32,965 nt of DNA from Bacteroidetes bacterium GWF2_49_14 (GCA_001769295.1 MEOR01000161.1:9370-42334); one strand, 5' to 3'; counted from the stretch's first letter, positions 1 to 8,695 are shown. The notes: generated by a model from the letters alone, not told the origin. Program-made: numbers and translations.

Positions 1-45
1 AGGGGGCGGAGGTGACCAGTAGGAGAATTATACTTCAATAGCTAT

Positions 46-75
46 GGGGCATAAGCCCTTAAGCCCTTATGCCCC
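46..75 (+). repeat. Perfect 10-bp inverted repeat covering the start codon of the TauE-like gene
   Basis: GGGGCATAAG (46-55) and CTTATGCCCC (66-75) are perfect reverse complements around a 10-base spacer. The ATG of the downstream gene (69-71) lies inside the right arm. In RNA this would form a 10-bp hairpin that buries the start codon. It could instead be a DNA operator or one more member of the short palindromic repeats in this window. What is seen is the symmetry; a regulatory role is inference. Confidence 0.7.
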
Positions 76-818
76 TCATCAACTACCCCATCCTCATCCT
101 CGCCGGCATCCTCGTTGGCTTTATCAACACGCTCGCAGGGTCGGGGTCATTAATCTCCCTGCCGCTTCTGATGTACCTGGGTTTGCCGGCCAATGTGGCA
201 AACGGAACCAACCGTGTGGCCATCCTGCTGCAGTCCCTGGTAGGCGCCAACAGTTTCAGGCAAAAAAAGATCATTCGGTTTCAGGACGGCATCTGGCTGG
301 CAATCCCTGCAGTGGTTGGAGCGGTGATCGGAGCGTTTCTGGCGGTGGATATCAATGAATTGGTGATGAAGCGGGTCATCGGGGGCCTCATGATTGTGAT
401 GTTTTTCCTGATCGCCTTTAAACCCGAAGCCTGGATTGAGGGTAAGGCTGAGAAGATTCACGCCCGGCCGGGTTTCTGGCAGACGGTGATCTTCTTTGGG
501 ATCGGCCTGTACGGAGGGTTTATCCAGGCCGGTGTCGGATTCTTTCTGTTAGGCGGGCTGGTTCTCGGGGCCGGACTTGATCTGGTGAAGGCCAACGCAA
601 TGAAAAACCTGATTGTTTTCCTCTACACCCCCTTTGCCCTGGCGGTATTCATCTTTAACGGTCAGGTCGACTGGCTCATGGGACTCACCCTTGCCGCCGG
701 TAACATGACCGGTGCCTGGATCGCCGCCCGCCTCGCCATAAAGCATGGCGCCCGCATCGTCCGCATTGTGCTGCTGGTGGTGATATTCGTAGCGGCTATC
801 GATATGCTGGTTCGATGA
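69..818 (+). CDS. TauE/SafE (TSUP) family sulfite/organic anion exporter
   Basis: A 249-residue, almost wholly hydrophobic protein with about eight membrane segments, the usual size for the TSUP family. The N-terminal half carries the typical family signature: GFINTLAGSGSLISLPLLM near residues 16-34, followed by a conserved stretch with N-rich NVANGTNR around residues 42-49. A second, related membrane block starts near residue 140 (GLYGGFIQAGVGFF). Known members export or import sulfite, sulfoacetate or other small sulfur or carbon anions across the inner membrane; the substrate here cannot be told from sequence. The ATG at 69 is the only start that keeps the first membrane segment, and it lies inside a perfect inverted repeat. 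The stop codon lies in a short tandem array. It converges with tonB and stands alone, so it appears to be a one-gene unit. Confidence 0.88.
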   Translation: MPLINYPILILAGILVGFINTLAGSGSLISLPLLMYLGLPANVANGTNRVAILLQSLVGANSFRQKKIIRFQDGIWLAIPAVVGAVIGAFLAVDINELVMKRVIGGLMIVMFFLIAFKPEAWIEGKAEKIHARPGFWQTVIFFGIGLYGGFIQAGVGFFLLGGLVLGAGLDLVKANAMKNLIVFLYTPFALAVFIFNGQVDWLMGLTLAAGNMTGAWIAARLAIKHGARIVRIVLLVVIFVAAIDMLVR

Positions 819-899
819 TGTGAAGATTTGATGATGTGTTAATGTGATGATTTGATGATTGGGTTTAGGGTATAAGGTTTGAGGTTTGAGGTATTAGGG
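814..899. repeat. Degenerate 8-bp then 7-bp tandem arrays after the TauE-like gene
   Basis: From 814 to 861 the sequence is six imperfect 8-bp units of the form GATGATGT/GATGATTT; the first unit contains the TGA stop (816-818) of the gene. From about 869 a 7-bp array follows (TTTGAGG, repeated with variation) to 899. Both are non-coding and belong to the short-period arrays seen across the window. Confidence 0.7.
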
Positions 900-940
900 G
901 CAAACCGGGACCACGGGTCCTCCCCTACGCCGTACATCAT

Positions 941-976
941 TCAACCATTTCAACCATTTCAACCATTTCAACCATT
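941..976. repeat. Four perfect copies of a 9-bp tandem repeat
   Basis: Four identical tandem units of TCAACCATT fill 941-976, ending ten bases before the tonB stop. The convergent gap 819-985 therefore consists largely of three different short tandem arrays. I see no convincing hairpin-plus-T-tract terminator there. Confidence 0.9.
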
Positions 977-985
977 TCACCCCCT

Positions 986-1879
986 CTACAACAACTTAAA
1001 ATGGTACGTAATCGATCCCCTCTGGTACGTGGGCGCCTCGGGCGAGGTCACCTTGTTGAAACGGGCTGTTTTGGCGGCTTTCTTGGCGGCTTCCAGGAGG
1101 CGTGAATCCATGGTAGTGGAACCTTTGGCTCCCGGAACTGCAGTAACCACTGCTCCGTCCTTGTTTACCGTGATCTGAACAACAACCGTTCCGTAATCGT
1201 TGATGGTATATTCAGGCTTGGCAAGTGACCCGATAACGTTTCTTCCGTCGAGGCTGTATGAAATTCCGGCTCCCTGCCCGCCTCCCGGCCCCCGGTTAGA
1301 GGAGCTGACCGATCCTGTGGGATCTCCCTGATTACCGGTTTTACCGGCAGTTCCTTCACTTCCCGTTCCGGTATTGGATGAATTCCCGCCAAAAGATTTA
1401 CCCATCCGTCCCTTGATGGCATTCACCTGGTCGGATTTCCGCTGCTCCTCGGCAAGCCTGGCTCGTTCGGCCTCATCCCTGCGTCTTTTCTCAGCAGCTT
1501 CCTCGCGGATCCGCTCCAGCTCTTCCGCTTTTATCCGATCGGCTTCCTCTTTTTCTTCCTTTTGCTTTTGAATCGTTGCCGCATCCTCCAGGTTTTGGGT
1601 GAGAATCTTCGGCGGTGCATCCTTTTTCTGTTCCCTGGGCGGCTGACGCTTCACCTCAGGGGTTGCAACAACCTTCGGTTCTTCGGGTTGTTTAACCTCC
1701 TGCTGCGGCGGCTCTTCGGCCCCCTGACCTGTTTCATCCGTCCCGAAATTAATGGTGATCCCCTCGCTTTCCGGCTTGATAACGGATCCGTTGATTGTCA
1801 GAACGAACATCAGAATCAGCAGGACCGCGTGAAATATCCCCGTTCCTAAAAGGCCACGATATTTGGATACAAGGTCCAT
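986..1879 (-). CDS. tonB: TonB family energy transducer
   Basis: A 297-residue protein with the classical TonB plan. It has a short cytoplasmic N-terminus and one membrane anchor at about residues 12-30. A periplasmic linker follows, first rich in Pro, Glu and Lys and then in charged Glu/Arg/Lys (about 60-165, coiled-coil-like), then a Gly/Ser-rich stretch. A C-terminal TonB/TolA-like domain spans about 215-297 (VVVQITVNKDGAV is the typical strand). It should carry proton-motive force from ExbB-ExbD to outer-membrane TonB-dependent transporters. The KAEELERIREEAAEKRR-type coiled linker also resembles TolA, so a Tol-like role is the alternative. It begins three bases after the exbD stop, so the three genes are one operon transcribed exbB-exbD-tonB. 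Confidence 0.88.
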   Translation of the reverse strand: MDLVSKYRGLLGTGIFHAVLLILMFVLTINGSVIKPESEGITINFGTDETGQGAEEPPQQEVKQPEEPKVVATPEVKRQPPREQKKDAPPKILTQNLEDAATIQKQKEEKEEADRIKAEELERIREEAAEKRRRDEAERARLAEEQRKSDQVNAIKGRMGKSFGGNSSNTGTGSEGTAGKTGNQGDPTGSVSSSNRGPGGGQGAGISYSLDGRNVIGSLAKPEYTINDYGTVVVQITVNKDGAVVTAVPGAKGSTTMDSRLLEAAKKAAKTARFNKVTSPEAPTYQRGSITYHFKLL

Positions 1880-1882
1880 CAG

Positions 1883-2281
1883 CTACTTTGAGGTTGTCGC
1901 AAGGTGTAGCCTGATCTGATTCTTCCGGGCAATATCCAGGACTTTGACCACCTCCCCGATCGGAACTTCACGGTCGGAATGAAGGCTGATATATCTTTCA
2001 TTTTCCTGGACTCCATCGAACTTGGCCCGTAAAGCACCCTCCAGCCGGTTGATATCAATCGGCACACGTTCAATGTAGAACTGCAGGTCTTTTGTGATGG
2101 AAACCGTTGTGATGGGTTTCTCCGAAACCTGACCGTCGCTCCGGGGCAGCAGGAGTTTCAAGGCGTTCGGCGTGATCATGGTGGAGCTGATCATAAAGAA
2201 CAGCAGCAACAGGAACACGATGTCAGTCATTGAGGCCATGCTGAACTGCGGGCTTATCTTATTTCGCGTTTTAATCGCCAT
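1883..2281 (-). CDS. exbD: ExbD/TolR family biopolymer transport protein
   Basis: 132 residues: a short basic N-terminus, one membrane helix (about residues 17-34) and a small periplasmic domain. The membrane helix carries the conserved aspartate of the family (D20 in MASMTDIVFLLLLFFM), which in ExbD and TolR takes part in proton flow through the ExbB channel. The length is typical. It lies between exbB (gap 10 bases) and tonB (gap 3 bases), which fixes its role as part of the energising motor. Confidence 0.93.
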   Translation of the reverse strand: MAIKTRNKISPQFSMASMTDIVFLLLLFFMISSTMITPNALKLLLPRSDGQVSEKPITTVSITKDLQFYIERVPIDINRLEGALRAKFDGVQENERYISLHSDREVPIGEVVKVLDIARKNQIRLHLATTSK

Positions 2282-2291
2282 TGTTTCGGAT

Positions 2292-2993
2292 TTATTTAGC
2301 CGGTTCGTTTAACAGGTCCATGAATTCCGATGAACGGGTTTCAAGAATGAAAACCACGGTTTCAATCTTGGAAACCAGAATATTATAAAAGAAATAAGCC
2401 GGTATACCCACAATCAAACCTGCTGCAGTGGTTACCATAGCAGTATAGATCCCGCCTGAGAGCAGAGAAACGTCAATTGAACTGCCTGCCAGTGACATGT
2501 TATAGAACGCCTTGATCATACCGAGAACCGTTCCCAGAAAACCCAGCATCGGGGCTGCACCGGCTGCGGCCGCAAGAGTGGCTAATCCTCGCTCCAGTTT
2601 GTAAACCTCCAGCCTTCCGACATTCTCGATCGCGGCGTTTACATCGGCCATCGATCGCCCGATACGGGTGATCCCTACCGAAATCATACGGGATACCGGG
2701 GTGTCCGTGGCTTCGGCCAGCCTCACCGCCGCCTCAATCTTACCGTCATGGATGAACTCCCTTACCCGGTTCATGAAACTCTGGTCCTCCTGAGATGCCT
2801 TGCGGATAGCAAAATAACGCTCCACAAAAATATACACGGCGAGAATGGATAAAAGAAGGATCGGAATCATAAGCCATCCACCTTTCAATGTCAGTTCCCA
2901 TACATTCATGCTTTGATTTGCTGCGCTCATAGCCTTGCTGATTGAGTCATACTTTGCCTGAAAATCATCCTGAATCAATAAAATCCAACTCAT
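2292..2993 (-). CDS. exbB: ExbB/TolQ/MotA family proton channel protein
   Basis: 233 residues with three predicted membrane helices: one near residues 40-60 after an amphipathic N-terminus, and two in the C-terminal half (about 140-165 and 180-205). The family core is clear in AAAAGAAPMLGFLGTVLGMIKAFYNM and SGGIYTAMVTTAAGLIVGIPAYFFYN. It forms the pentameric inner-membrane channel that uses proton flow to drive TonB. It is the first gene of the cassette. An imperfect -7-like sequence (TACTTTTA on the minus strand, complement of 3018-3025) lies about 25 bases upstream, just after the tamB terminator-like hairpin, so the cassette may have its own promoter. Confidence 0.93.
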   Translation of the reverse strand: MSWILLIQDDFQAKYDSISKAMSAANQSMNVWELTLKGGWLMIPILLLSILAVYIFVERYFAIRKASQEDQSFMNRVREFIHDGKIEAAVRLAEATDTPVSRMISVGITRIGRSMADVNAAIENVGRLEVYKLERGLATLAAAAGAAPMLGFLGTVLGMIKAFYNMSLAGSSIDVSLLSGGIYTAMVTTAAGLIVGIPAYFFYNILVSKIETVVFILETRSSEFMDLLNEPAK

Positions 2994-3028
2994 GGTTTTG
3001 CAATTAGTTTATCCCAATAAAAGTAAGT

Positions 3029-3062
3029 AAAAAACGTGCCAGGATGCCTGTTTAGTATGGCA
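3029..3062 (-). terminator. Probable Rho-independent terminator of tamB
   Basis: Read on the minus strand, an outer TGCCA/TGGCA pair (complement of 3058-3062 and 3037-3041) encloses CAGG-CAT-CCTG and is followed after CG by six T (complement of 3034-3029). It lies 18 bases after the tamB stop, in the right place to end the tamB transcript before exbB. Confidence 0.6.
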
Positions 3063-3079
3063 GGTTATGAGCTGAATTG

Positions 3080-6000
3080 TTAACGCTCTTTTCCAGATAT
3101 TTTATCCCGATAACGCCTGATGAGTTCGCCAAATGAATCGAACTCTTCCCTAAAAAAAACACCAACCCCCTGTGTATAAGGAGCATACTCATATAGTAGA
3201 TGATCGTTGGCCCGCGTAAAAGCCTTTAGCCTGATTTTTCCGGAAGGCTTGATTTTATACTCAACTTCCACATCACCAACGAGTTGACTTGCATTCCCGG
3301 TGGTCTGCCGTACATCGTAATTCCCGTTAACATTAAGGGTTATACGATTATTCAGGAATGGCTTCGAGAGAGCCACCTCCACTTCATCGCTCGTCAGCTC
3401 GTCGCCCGGCCGATAATTAAACCCGATATCAAAATCGGTACTGATCTGGGAAAGCCAATAGTTCAGCTGATTTGATAGAACCTCTGTGGTTGTTGCCAGG
3501 CCGGCAGAAGCATACCCCTTTGTTGTACCGGTGGACGATCCCTGAACCGGGGTGAACCGGCTCATAAACAGCAAGGAGATCACCTGCTTCATTTTCTCCT
3601 CCTCAGTCAGGTTAGCCAGCTGCGAACGTGCTATATCATTGCTGGTCGGAGGAATAACAATATTATAGTCCAGAACCGGGTTTTCCAGATAACCGCTCAT
3701 CATCAGGTGGCACTCCACCGGTATCCGCTGCGTCAGGTCCGGATTGGATTCATCCTGCAAAAGGTCATAGAGCGTAGCTTTGGTCCGGTAAACCGCATCG
3801 ATGTCGAGCTGCGCCGAGGGAATGTCGTGTGTCCATTTGATGGTACCACCGGGCTCAATCTGCAATTTCTTTACCGGCAAACCCTGGGGAGTAAACTGGT
3901 AGTCCCCGCTTTCGATCGAGTAGTCACCGAAAATGGTCCAGCGGCTTGAAGGATTTACATAAATGCGAATATTCCCCGTTCCCTGTGCGCGCAGTACGTC
4001 ACCGACCTTTGAATCGAATATGATCCTTACCTCGGCATCCGGCGTAACGGCCAGGTCAATGTTGACTGTTGCCCCATGGAGGTTAACCTCATACCCGCGT
4101 TTGGTTTCCAGGGTAAAATCAACCAGGTCGGGCTCCGTCTCTTCTTTTGGCCGCTCCGCGTAAACGATGAAGTCAATCTCCCGGGCATCCCCTTCGGTAT
4201 TGACCGGTACGAAGAACCGTGTTTTTGGACTTGTGGTGGCCGACACATCGATATCCAGGTTGCGCAGCGGTCCCCGCACGGTACCGATCCCCGTGGCATA
4301 AGCCCGGCCCCAGTATCCGTCATTTTGGGATTCCTCCGCATTGAGGAGTACAAAATTTTGATAATCAAGGGCAAGATCAAGGCGGATCCTGTGGAAATTA
4401 TCATGATAGATACCACCGGTAACCGTTGCATGATTTCCCTCATCGTCCTGCATGTCCATCTGGTCCATCGAGAAGGCACCCGGAGTGATTTTTATGGCAT
4501 GCGTAAAATAGAATCGGGTGTTTATGTAGTCGACAACAAAGGATCCCTTTTGAACCATTATGTTACCGTTAAGCTCCGGCGCATTCCGCTTTCCTGTTAT
4601 CGTGACCTTACCCGTTGCGATCCCCTTGACATCCCTCAATTCAGGGTTAACCCACGGGTTGGCAATATCCATCCTGAGCTTATCCAGGTTAATCGCAAAA
4701 TCCAGACTATCAGAAACCGGATTATATTTTCCTTTGATGTCCAGTGTGTTTATAGCTCCCCGACGTGCTACCACATTCATCTCAACCGGTTCTCCGGTAC
4801 CCTGACTCTTGCTGATTATGGTTGTTTTTCCCAGCATCTGTCCGTTAAATCCCAGACTGTCAATTTCCAGGTCGGCCAGAAACATTCCTTTCCTCCGCAT
4901 ATCATAGAACCGGATATTCCCGCTGAGGAATCCTTTTAATGTCATTTTCCCTTCGTCATTGCGACTATTCAGGTGATTTAGATTCAACCCGTTGAACCCC
5001 AGGAATAGAGTATCAGATGGCAATTCCGAAATGGCACCCCCGATGCGTACCAGCTCCTGGTTGTGCCGAACCTCAAGATCAGTGACTTCCAATCGTTCCT
5101 TGCTCAGGCCGACAGCAAATGCATTGATTTTCCACAAGCTGTCATTGAAATAAAACTCAGCTGCAGGAAAAGCAAAACTACCGGCCAGTTTACTTCTGGG
5201 ATCCTGGAACAGCTGTCCCTGACAAATGATATTCCCCTCATTCCTTTGTCCCTTAAGGTTTTTCCAATTCAGGCGCGTGTCTAACCGGTTAGGGGTCAAA
5301 ACAAGATCCAGATTGACTCCTTCAAACTGGTTGTTCCGGTCCAATTGAACTTTTTCCAGATCGCCGGAAAGGATCACTGAGTCGCCACGGGATTGAATTT
5401 TCAGGGTAAACCCGGTATACTGGCTGCCGCCAATGGCGAACTGCGGAGAAACCCCTTCCACATAAACCTGCTGGTCAGAAGCGTCATAGGAACCGCTGAA
5501 CCTTGTATTGTCCTTGCACTGAAACCCGGGAAGGAATATCCGGGCAACCGGTGTTGGGTTTTTAAGATTCACATTGAATGCAAAATCGTTGAGGTGATCA
5601 GCCTGCACCGGTTTCAGGTTGGTCAAAGCCGGAATGAACCGGGCTACAAGGCTCTGAATCTGAGCCGGCAGATCATCCATGTGAATCTTCCCGGCAAGTC
5701 TGGCATCGATAAAATCAGAATACAAGATGATCTGCCTCTGCCCGGCTTCCTGTTTTGAAACCAGTACCAATTCATCCATATTGATGGTACCGCGACTGTT
5801 TGTATAGGAAGAATTGACCATGTTAATGGTGCCCGTCAGGTCATCCAGGCCCCTGCCTGACAGCTCACCGTGTAGGTTCAGACTGATGGATGAGGCGGTA
5901 TCATTCCGGATCAGGGCAAGTGCATTGAGGTTGGCCTCCTCAACTTTCAGGTCAATATCCAGTTTCGGGGTCTCCGATCCAAGATTCAGTTTTCCGGTAA

Positions 6001-7516
6001 GATCGAGTCTTACATTCGGATCGCGCAAGGAAAGAGTGCCCTGGAAGGTCTTTCCATTTACGGAGCCATCAATATCGAGGTTATGAAAGGTATAGGAGTT
6101 TAAGGTAAACTGCTGTATACTTCCATTTACCCATGCATTTACTGACTTTTTCCCATCCCATACCCCATCCACATCCAGGAGAAAGTCGATTTCTGAAATC
6201 ATGTTGGCACCTTCGATCCACTGATCGGGATTAAACTTACCGGCTGAAACCTTGCCCCGAAAATTATATCCCACCAAAGGACGGTTCTTGTTCACGATGA
6301 GATCTGTGCTGAAAGTACCATAGGGCAGTACCCACTCACCGGTGGTTATGAAATTGTCGAGGGATCCCCTGAAGAGCCCGCTGTATTCAATTCTCCCAAT
6401 CTCTTTCACGGCCTCGGGAACCTCCAGCTCAAAGCCCGGAACCTGGCCGGAGAAAACCTGTTCCGTCAGCTCTGTGAGGTTCAGCATCAGGTTCCGTGTT
6501 CCCAGATCGAAATAGGCTTCCTTAAGCAGGCCGGGGTACTCATAGGTGAGATCACCCTCAAAATAGACCAGATTACCCCAGTTCAGGCGTGCAGCCGACA
6601 ACTCTGCCTTTCGGAGATTACCCTTAAATACTCCTGATATTTCGATGGGTTCTGCCAGCTCGTTATCGAGTCCGCCGATCAGATTGATATCAACCGGACT
6701 CAGATAGGTATCCATTCCGAGAACAACATCCATAAACAATCCCGATGAATCCCGGACTGCCTTGCCAGGAATTGAAATACCCGCAGATGCTGAAACAACC
6801 CGGCTGTTTCCTGTAAGCAATTCGAGCTGACTTGTGTGAATGCCGGCAGAATCGTATTCGAACCCTGTAGAGAAATCATTTATCCGGAATCCGCACTGCT
6901 CAGCCAGCCCCAGATGAACTATAGTGGCCCGGATTCCGGTACTGTCGAGTTCGAACCGGTTAACCTGCGTTTCGAGTTCCGTAACATCAATTTCATCCCA
7001 GTTAACTTTACCCGGTTTTGGCAACGCACCATAGGTACGGTAAGAAAAAGCACCTTTCCTGAGAGTGAGCTGATTGAACGAGACGCTGAAAAGACTGCCC
7101 CCCTTTGTGGAATCATTACTGGCGAAAGCATCGAACAGGATCTGGTGATTGAACCTGCCTGAAGGCATTTCCTGCAAGTGTGCCATCGGGTTCTCAAGGA
7201 AGATACGGTTTATCCGCAGATGGTTCCTGTCGACGTTATAATGAACTCCTGATGCCACCAGGGCCGATGCATACAGCAGGGTGTCCTCCAGAGGGTCAAG
7301 TATGAGCAGATCATTGAATTCCAATCGGTTCGGCCACCGTATGAGCACCTTTCCAATCGAAATCCTGCCCTCATATCTTTTTTCAATTTTATCCAGATAT
7401 TTATTCAAGAGCAAAGTCTGGACCGCCATGAACCGCAGCGATACAAACACTGCAAGCATCAGGATCACAACGGCAGCGAAGCCGAATAGGGTCCGGTTTA
7501 CCTTTTTATTCGACAA
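3080..7516 (-). CDS. tamB: TamB-like translocation/assembly module protein (DUF490 C-terminal domain)
   Basis: A 1478-residue protein with one N-terminal membrane anchor (about residues 8-30, LFGFAAVVILMLAVFVSLRF). More than a thousand residues of repeating beta-rich segments follow, in the AsmA/TamB style that forms a long lipid-carrying groove. The C-terminal 350-400 residues match the TamB domain pattern (for example DIDVSATTSP, VGDVLRAQGTGNIRIYVNPS, YSIESGDYQFTPQGL, and a final beta-strand region). TamB-type proteins span the periplasm and act in outer-membrane protein assembly and phospholipid transfer. The length is usual for Bacteroidota members. The ATG at 7516 directly precedes the anchor. 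It is divergent from tsaD with only 54 bases between the start codons. The many ORFs on the opposite strand are shadows. Confidence 0.85.
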   Translation of the reverse strand: MSNKKVNRTLFGFAAVVILMLAVFVSLRFMAVQTLLLNKYLDKIEKRYEGRISIGKVLIRWPNRLEFNDLLILDPLEDTLLYASALVASGVHYNVDRNHLRINRIFLENPMAHLQEMPSGRFNHQILFDAFASNDSTKGGSLFSVSFNQLTLRKGAFSYRTYGALPKPGKVNWDEIDVTELETQVNRFELDSTGIRATIVHLGLAEQCGFRINDFSTGFEYDSAGIHTSQLELLTGNSRVVSASAGISIPGKAVRDSSGLFMDVVLGMDTYLSPVDINLIGGLDNELAEPIEISGVFKGNLRKAELSAARLNWGNLVYFEGDLTYEYPGLLKEAYFDLGTRNLMLNLTELTEQVFSGQVPGFELEVPEAVKEIGRIEYSGLFRGSLDNFITTGEWVLPYGTFSTDLIVNKNRPLVGYNFRGKVSAGKFNPDQWIEGANMISEIDFLLDVDGVWDGKKSVNAWVNGSIQQFTLNSYTFHNLDIDGSVNGKTFQGTLSLRDPNVRLDLTGKLNLGSETPKLDIDLKVEEANLNALALIRNDTASSISLNLHGELSGRGLDDLTGTINMVNSSYTNSRGTINMDELVLVSKQEAGQRQIILYSDFIDARLAGKIHMDDLPAQIQSLVARFIPALTNLKPVQADHLNDFAFNVNLKNPTPVARIFLPGFQCKDNTRFSGSYDASDQQVYVEGVSPQFAIGGSQYTGFTLKIQSRGDSVILSGDLEKVQLDRNNQFEGVNLDLVLTPNRLDTRLNWKNLKGQRNEGNIICQGQLFQDPRSKLAGSFAFPAAEFYFNDSLWKINAFAVGLSKERLEVTDLEVRHNQELVRIGGAISELPSDTLFLGFNGLNLNHLNSRNDEGKMTLKGFLSGNIRFYDMRRKGMFLADLEIDSLGFNGQMLGKTTIISKSQGTGEPVEMNVVARRGAINTLDIKGKYNPVSDSLDFAINLDKLRMDIANPWVNPELRDVKGIATGKVTITGKRNAPELNGNIMVQKGSFVVDYINTRFYFTHAIKITPGAFSMDQMDMQDDEGNHATVTGGIYHDNFHRIRLDLALDYQNFVLLNAEESQNDGYWGRAYATGIGTVRGPLRNLDIDVSATTSPKTRFFVPVNTEGDAREIDFIVYAERPKEETEPDLVDFTLETKRGYEVNLHGATVNIDLAVTPDAEVRIIFDSKVGDVLRAQGTGNIRIYVNPSSRWTIFGDYSIESGDYQFTPQGLPVKKLQIEPGGTIKWTHDIPSAQLDIDAVYRTKATLYDLLQDESNPDLTQRIPVECHLMMSGYLENPVLDYNIVIPPTSNDIARSQLANLTEEEKMKQVISLLFMSRFTPVQGSSTGTTKGYASAGLATTTEVLSNQLNYWLSQISTDFDIGFNYRPGDELTSDEVEVALSKPFLNNRITLNVNGNYDVRQTTGNASQLVGDVEVEYKIKPSGKIRLKAFTRANDHLLYEYAPYTQGVGVFFREEFDSFGELIRRYRDKISGKER

Positions 7517-7530
7517 GGAATTATTCTTAG

Positions 7531-7538
7531 TATTTTTG
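7531..7538 (+). promoter_or_regulatory. Bacteroidota -7 element upstream of tsaD
   Basis: TATTTTTG matches the TAnnTTTG -7 consensus of the Bacteroidota primary sigma factor and lies 32 bases before the tsaD ATG. No clear TTG-type -33 element is seen at the expected spacing. Confidence 0.5.
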
Positions 7539-7570
7539 CCCCGAAAAAATCATTCCAAAGTACGAAAAAT

Positions 7571-8644
7571 ATGAGCATCACGATTCTGGGGATTGAATCC
7601 TCCTGTGATGATACCTCTGCTGCGGTGATCCGCGACGGATACCTTTTATCGAACCGCATTGCCAACCAGGAGGTTCACCGGCTCTATGGCGGGGTGGTTC
7701 CTGAACTCGCCAGCCGGGCGCATCAGCAGAATATCATTCCGGTTGTTGATACAGCCATGAAAGAGGCCGGAGTCATCCCGTCTGAAATTGATGCTGTTGC
7801 CTTTACCCGTGGCCCGGGGCTGATGGGCTCTCTTCTGGTGGGGACCTCCTTTGCCAAAGGATTTGCACTCTCCCGCGGTATTCCGCTTATCGAGGTAAAT
7901 CATCTGCAAGGGCACGTGCTGGCGCTGTTTTTACGACGGATGACCGATGACGGACGACGGATGGAAGAAGAGGGACGACGGATGACCGATGACCGACGTC
8001 CGTCGTCGGTCGCCGGTCATCCGTCATTTCCGTTCCTCTGCCTCCTTGTCTCGGGCGGACACACCCAGATCCTGATCGTTCGTGATCATCTGGAGATGGA
8101 GATTATCGGACAAACCATCGACGATGCAGCCGGTGAGGCTTTCGATAAATGCGGCAAGGTACTGGGACTTCCCTATCCTGCCGGCCCTGTCATTGACCGC
8201 CTGGCAAGGGTGGGTGATCCTCTTGCTTTTACATACAGCCGTCCGCGGATCCCGGGACTCAACTATAGTTTCAGCGGACTGAAAACATCATTTCTCTATT
8301 CGCTAAGGGACCATCTTAAAGAGGACCCAGAATTTATTTCAAAGAATCTGAACTCCCTTTGCGCCTCCCTGCAGTTCACCATCGTTGACATTCTCATGAA
8401 CAAGTTGCGCAGGGCCGCAGAACAAACCGGTATCCGCGAAATAGGAATTGCCGGAGGTGTTGCTGCCAATTCCGCCCTGAAAGGAGCCCTTGAAACCGAA
8501 GCCTCCAAACAGGGCTGGACTGTCCATATCCCGACCCTGGCCTATACCATGGACAATGCTGCAATGATCGGAATAACAGGCCACTACAAGTACCTTCGCG
8601 GTGAGTTCACCGGGCAGGATGTGGCGCCGGTCGCGAGGATGTAG
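7571..8644 (+). CDS. tsaD: tRNA threonylcarbamoyladenosine biosynthesis protein TsaD, with a repeat-derived insert
   Basis: 357 residues of the Kae1/TsaD family, which transfers the threonylcarbamoyl group to A37 of ANN-decoding tRNAs. Seen in sequence: the N-terminal GIESSCDDTSAAV, the metal-binding NHLQGH motif (about 109-114), the nucleotide-binding SGGHTQILIV (about 160), DDAAGEAFDKCGKVLGL, the GGVAANSALKGAL stretch and the terminal DNAAMIG. Between the metal motif and the strand FPFLCLLVSGG lies an odd, highly charged insert, residues about 120-152. It is encoded by a 7-bp-period array with a 22-bp inverted repeat. Family members usually have only a short variable loop here, so the protein is some 15-20 residues longer than usual. 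The frame stays open, so the gene is probably functional. The start ATG follows a Bacteroidota -7 box. Confidence 0.95.
   Translation: MSITILGIESSCDDTSAAVIRDGYLLSNRIANQEVHRLYGGVVPELASRAHQQNIIPVVDTAMKEAGVIPSEIDAVAFTRGPGLMGSLLVGTSFAKGFALSRGIPLIEVNHLQGHVLALFLRRMTDDGRRMEEEGRRMTDDRRPSSVAGHPSFPFLCLLVSGGHTQILIVRDHLEMEIIGQTIDDAAGEAFDKCGKVLGLPYPAGPVIDRLARVGDPLAFTYSRPRIPGLNYSFSGLKTSFLYSLRDHLKEDPEFISKNLNSLCASLQFTIVDILMNKLRRAAEQTGIREIGIAGGVAANSALKGALETEASKQGWTVHIPTLAYTMDNAAMIGITGHYKYLRGEFTGQDVAPVARM
7935..8025 (+). repeat. In-frame 7-bp tandem arrays with inverted repeat inside tsaD
   Basis: From 7935 the units GACGGAT, GACCGAT, GACGGAC, GACGGAT run in tandem (period 7). After a short A/G-rich spacer a second array runs the same way, and then the complement orientation (TCCGTCG, TCGGTCG, CCGGTCA, TCCGTCA) follows. 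The arms 7977-7998 and 8004-8025 are inverted repeats matching at 20 of 22 positions, with a 5-base loop. The same unit family (TCCGTCR) occurs in the two secreted-protein genes at the right end of the window. Confidence 0.9.
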
Positions 8645-8649
8645 AAGAA

Positions 8650-8689
8650 GACTGAGAGACTGTAAGACTGTAAGACTGAGAGACGGCAA
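8650..8689. repeat. 8-bp tandem array downstream of tsaD
   Basis: Five degenerate 8-bp units of GACTGAGA/GACTGTAA fill 8650-8689, beginning six bases after the tsaD stop and ending six bases before a GTCAT...ATGAC palindromic element. A near-identical unit recurs at 32556-32595. Confidence 0.85.
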
Positions 8690-8695
8690 GATATT

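Noticed and set aside
1374-1849. Plus-strand frames opposite tonB
   Set aside because: Shadows of the charged and proline-rich linker of TonB.
4076-4939. A 287-codon frame on the plus strand inside tamB
   Set aside because: Antisense shadow of tamB with no recognisable domain.
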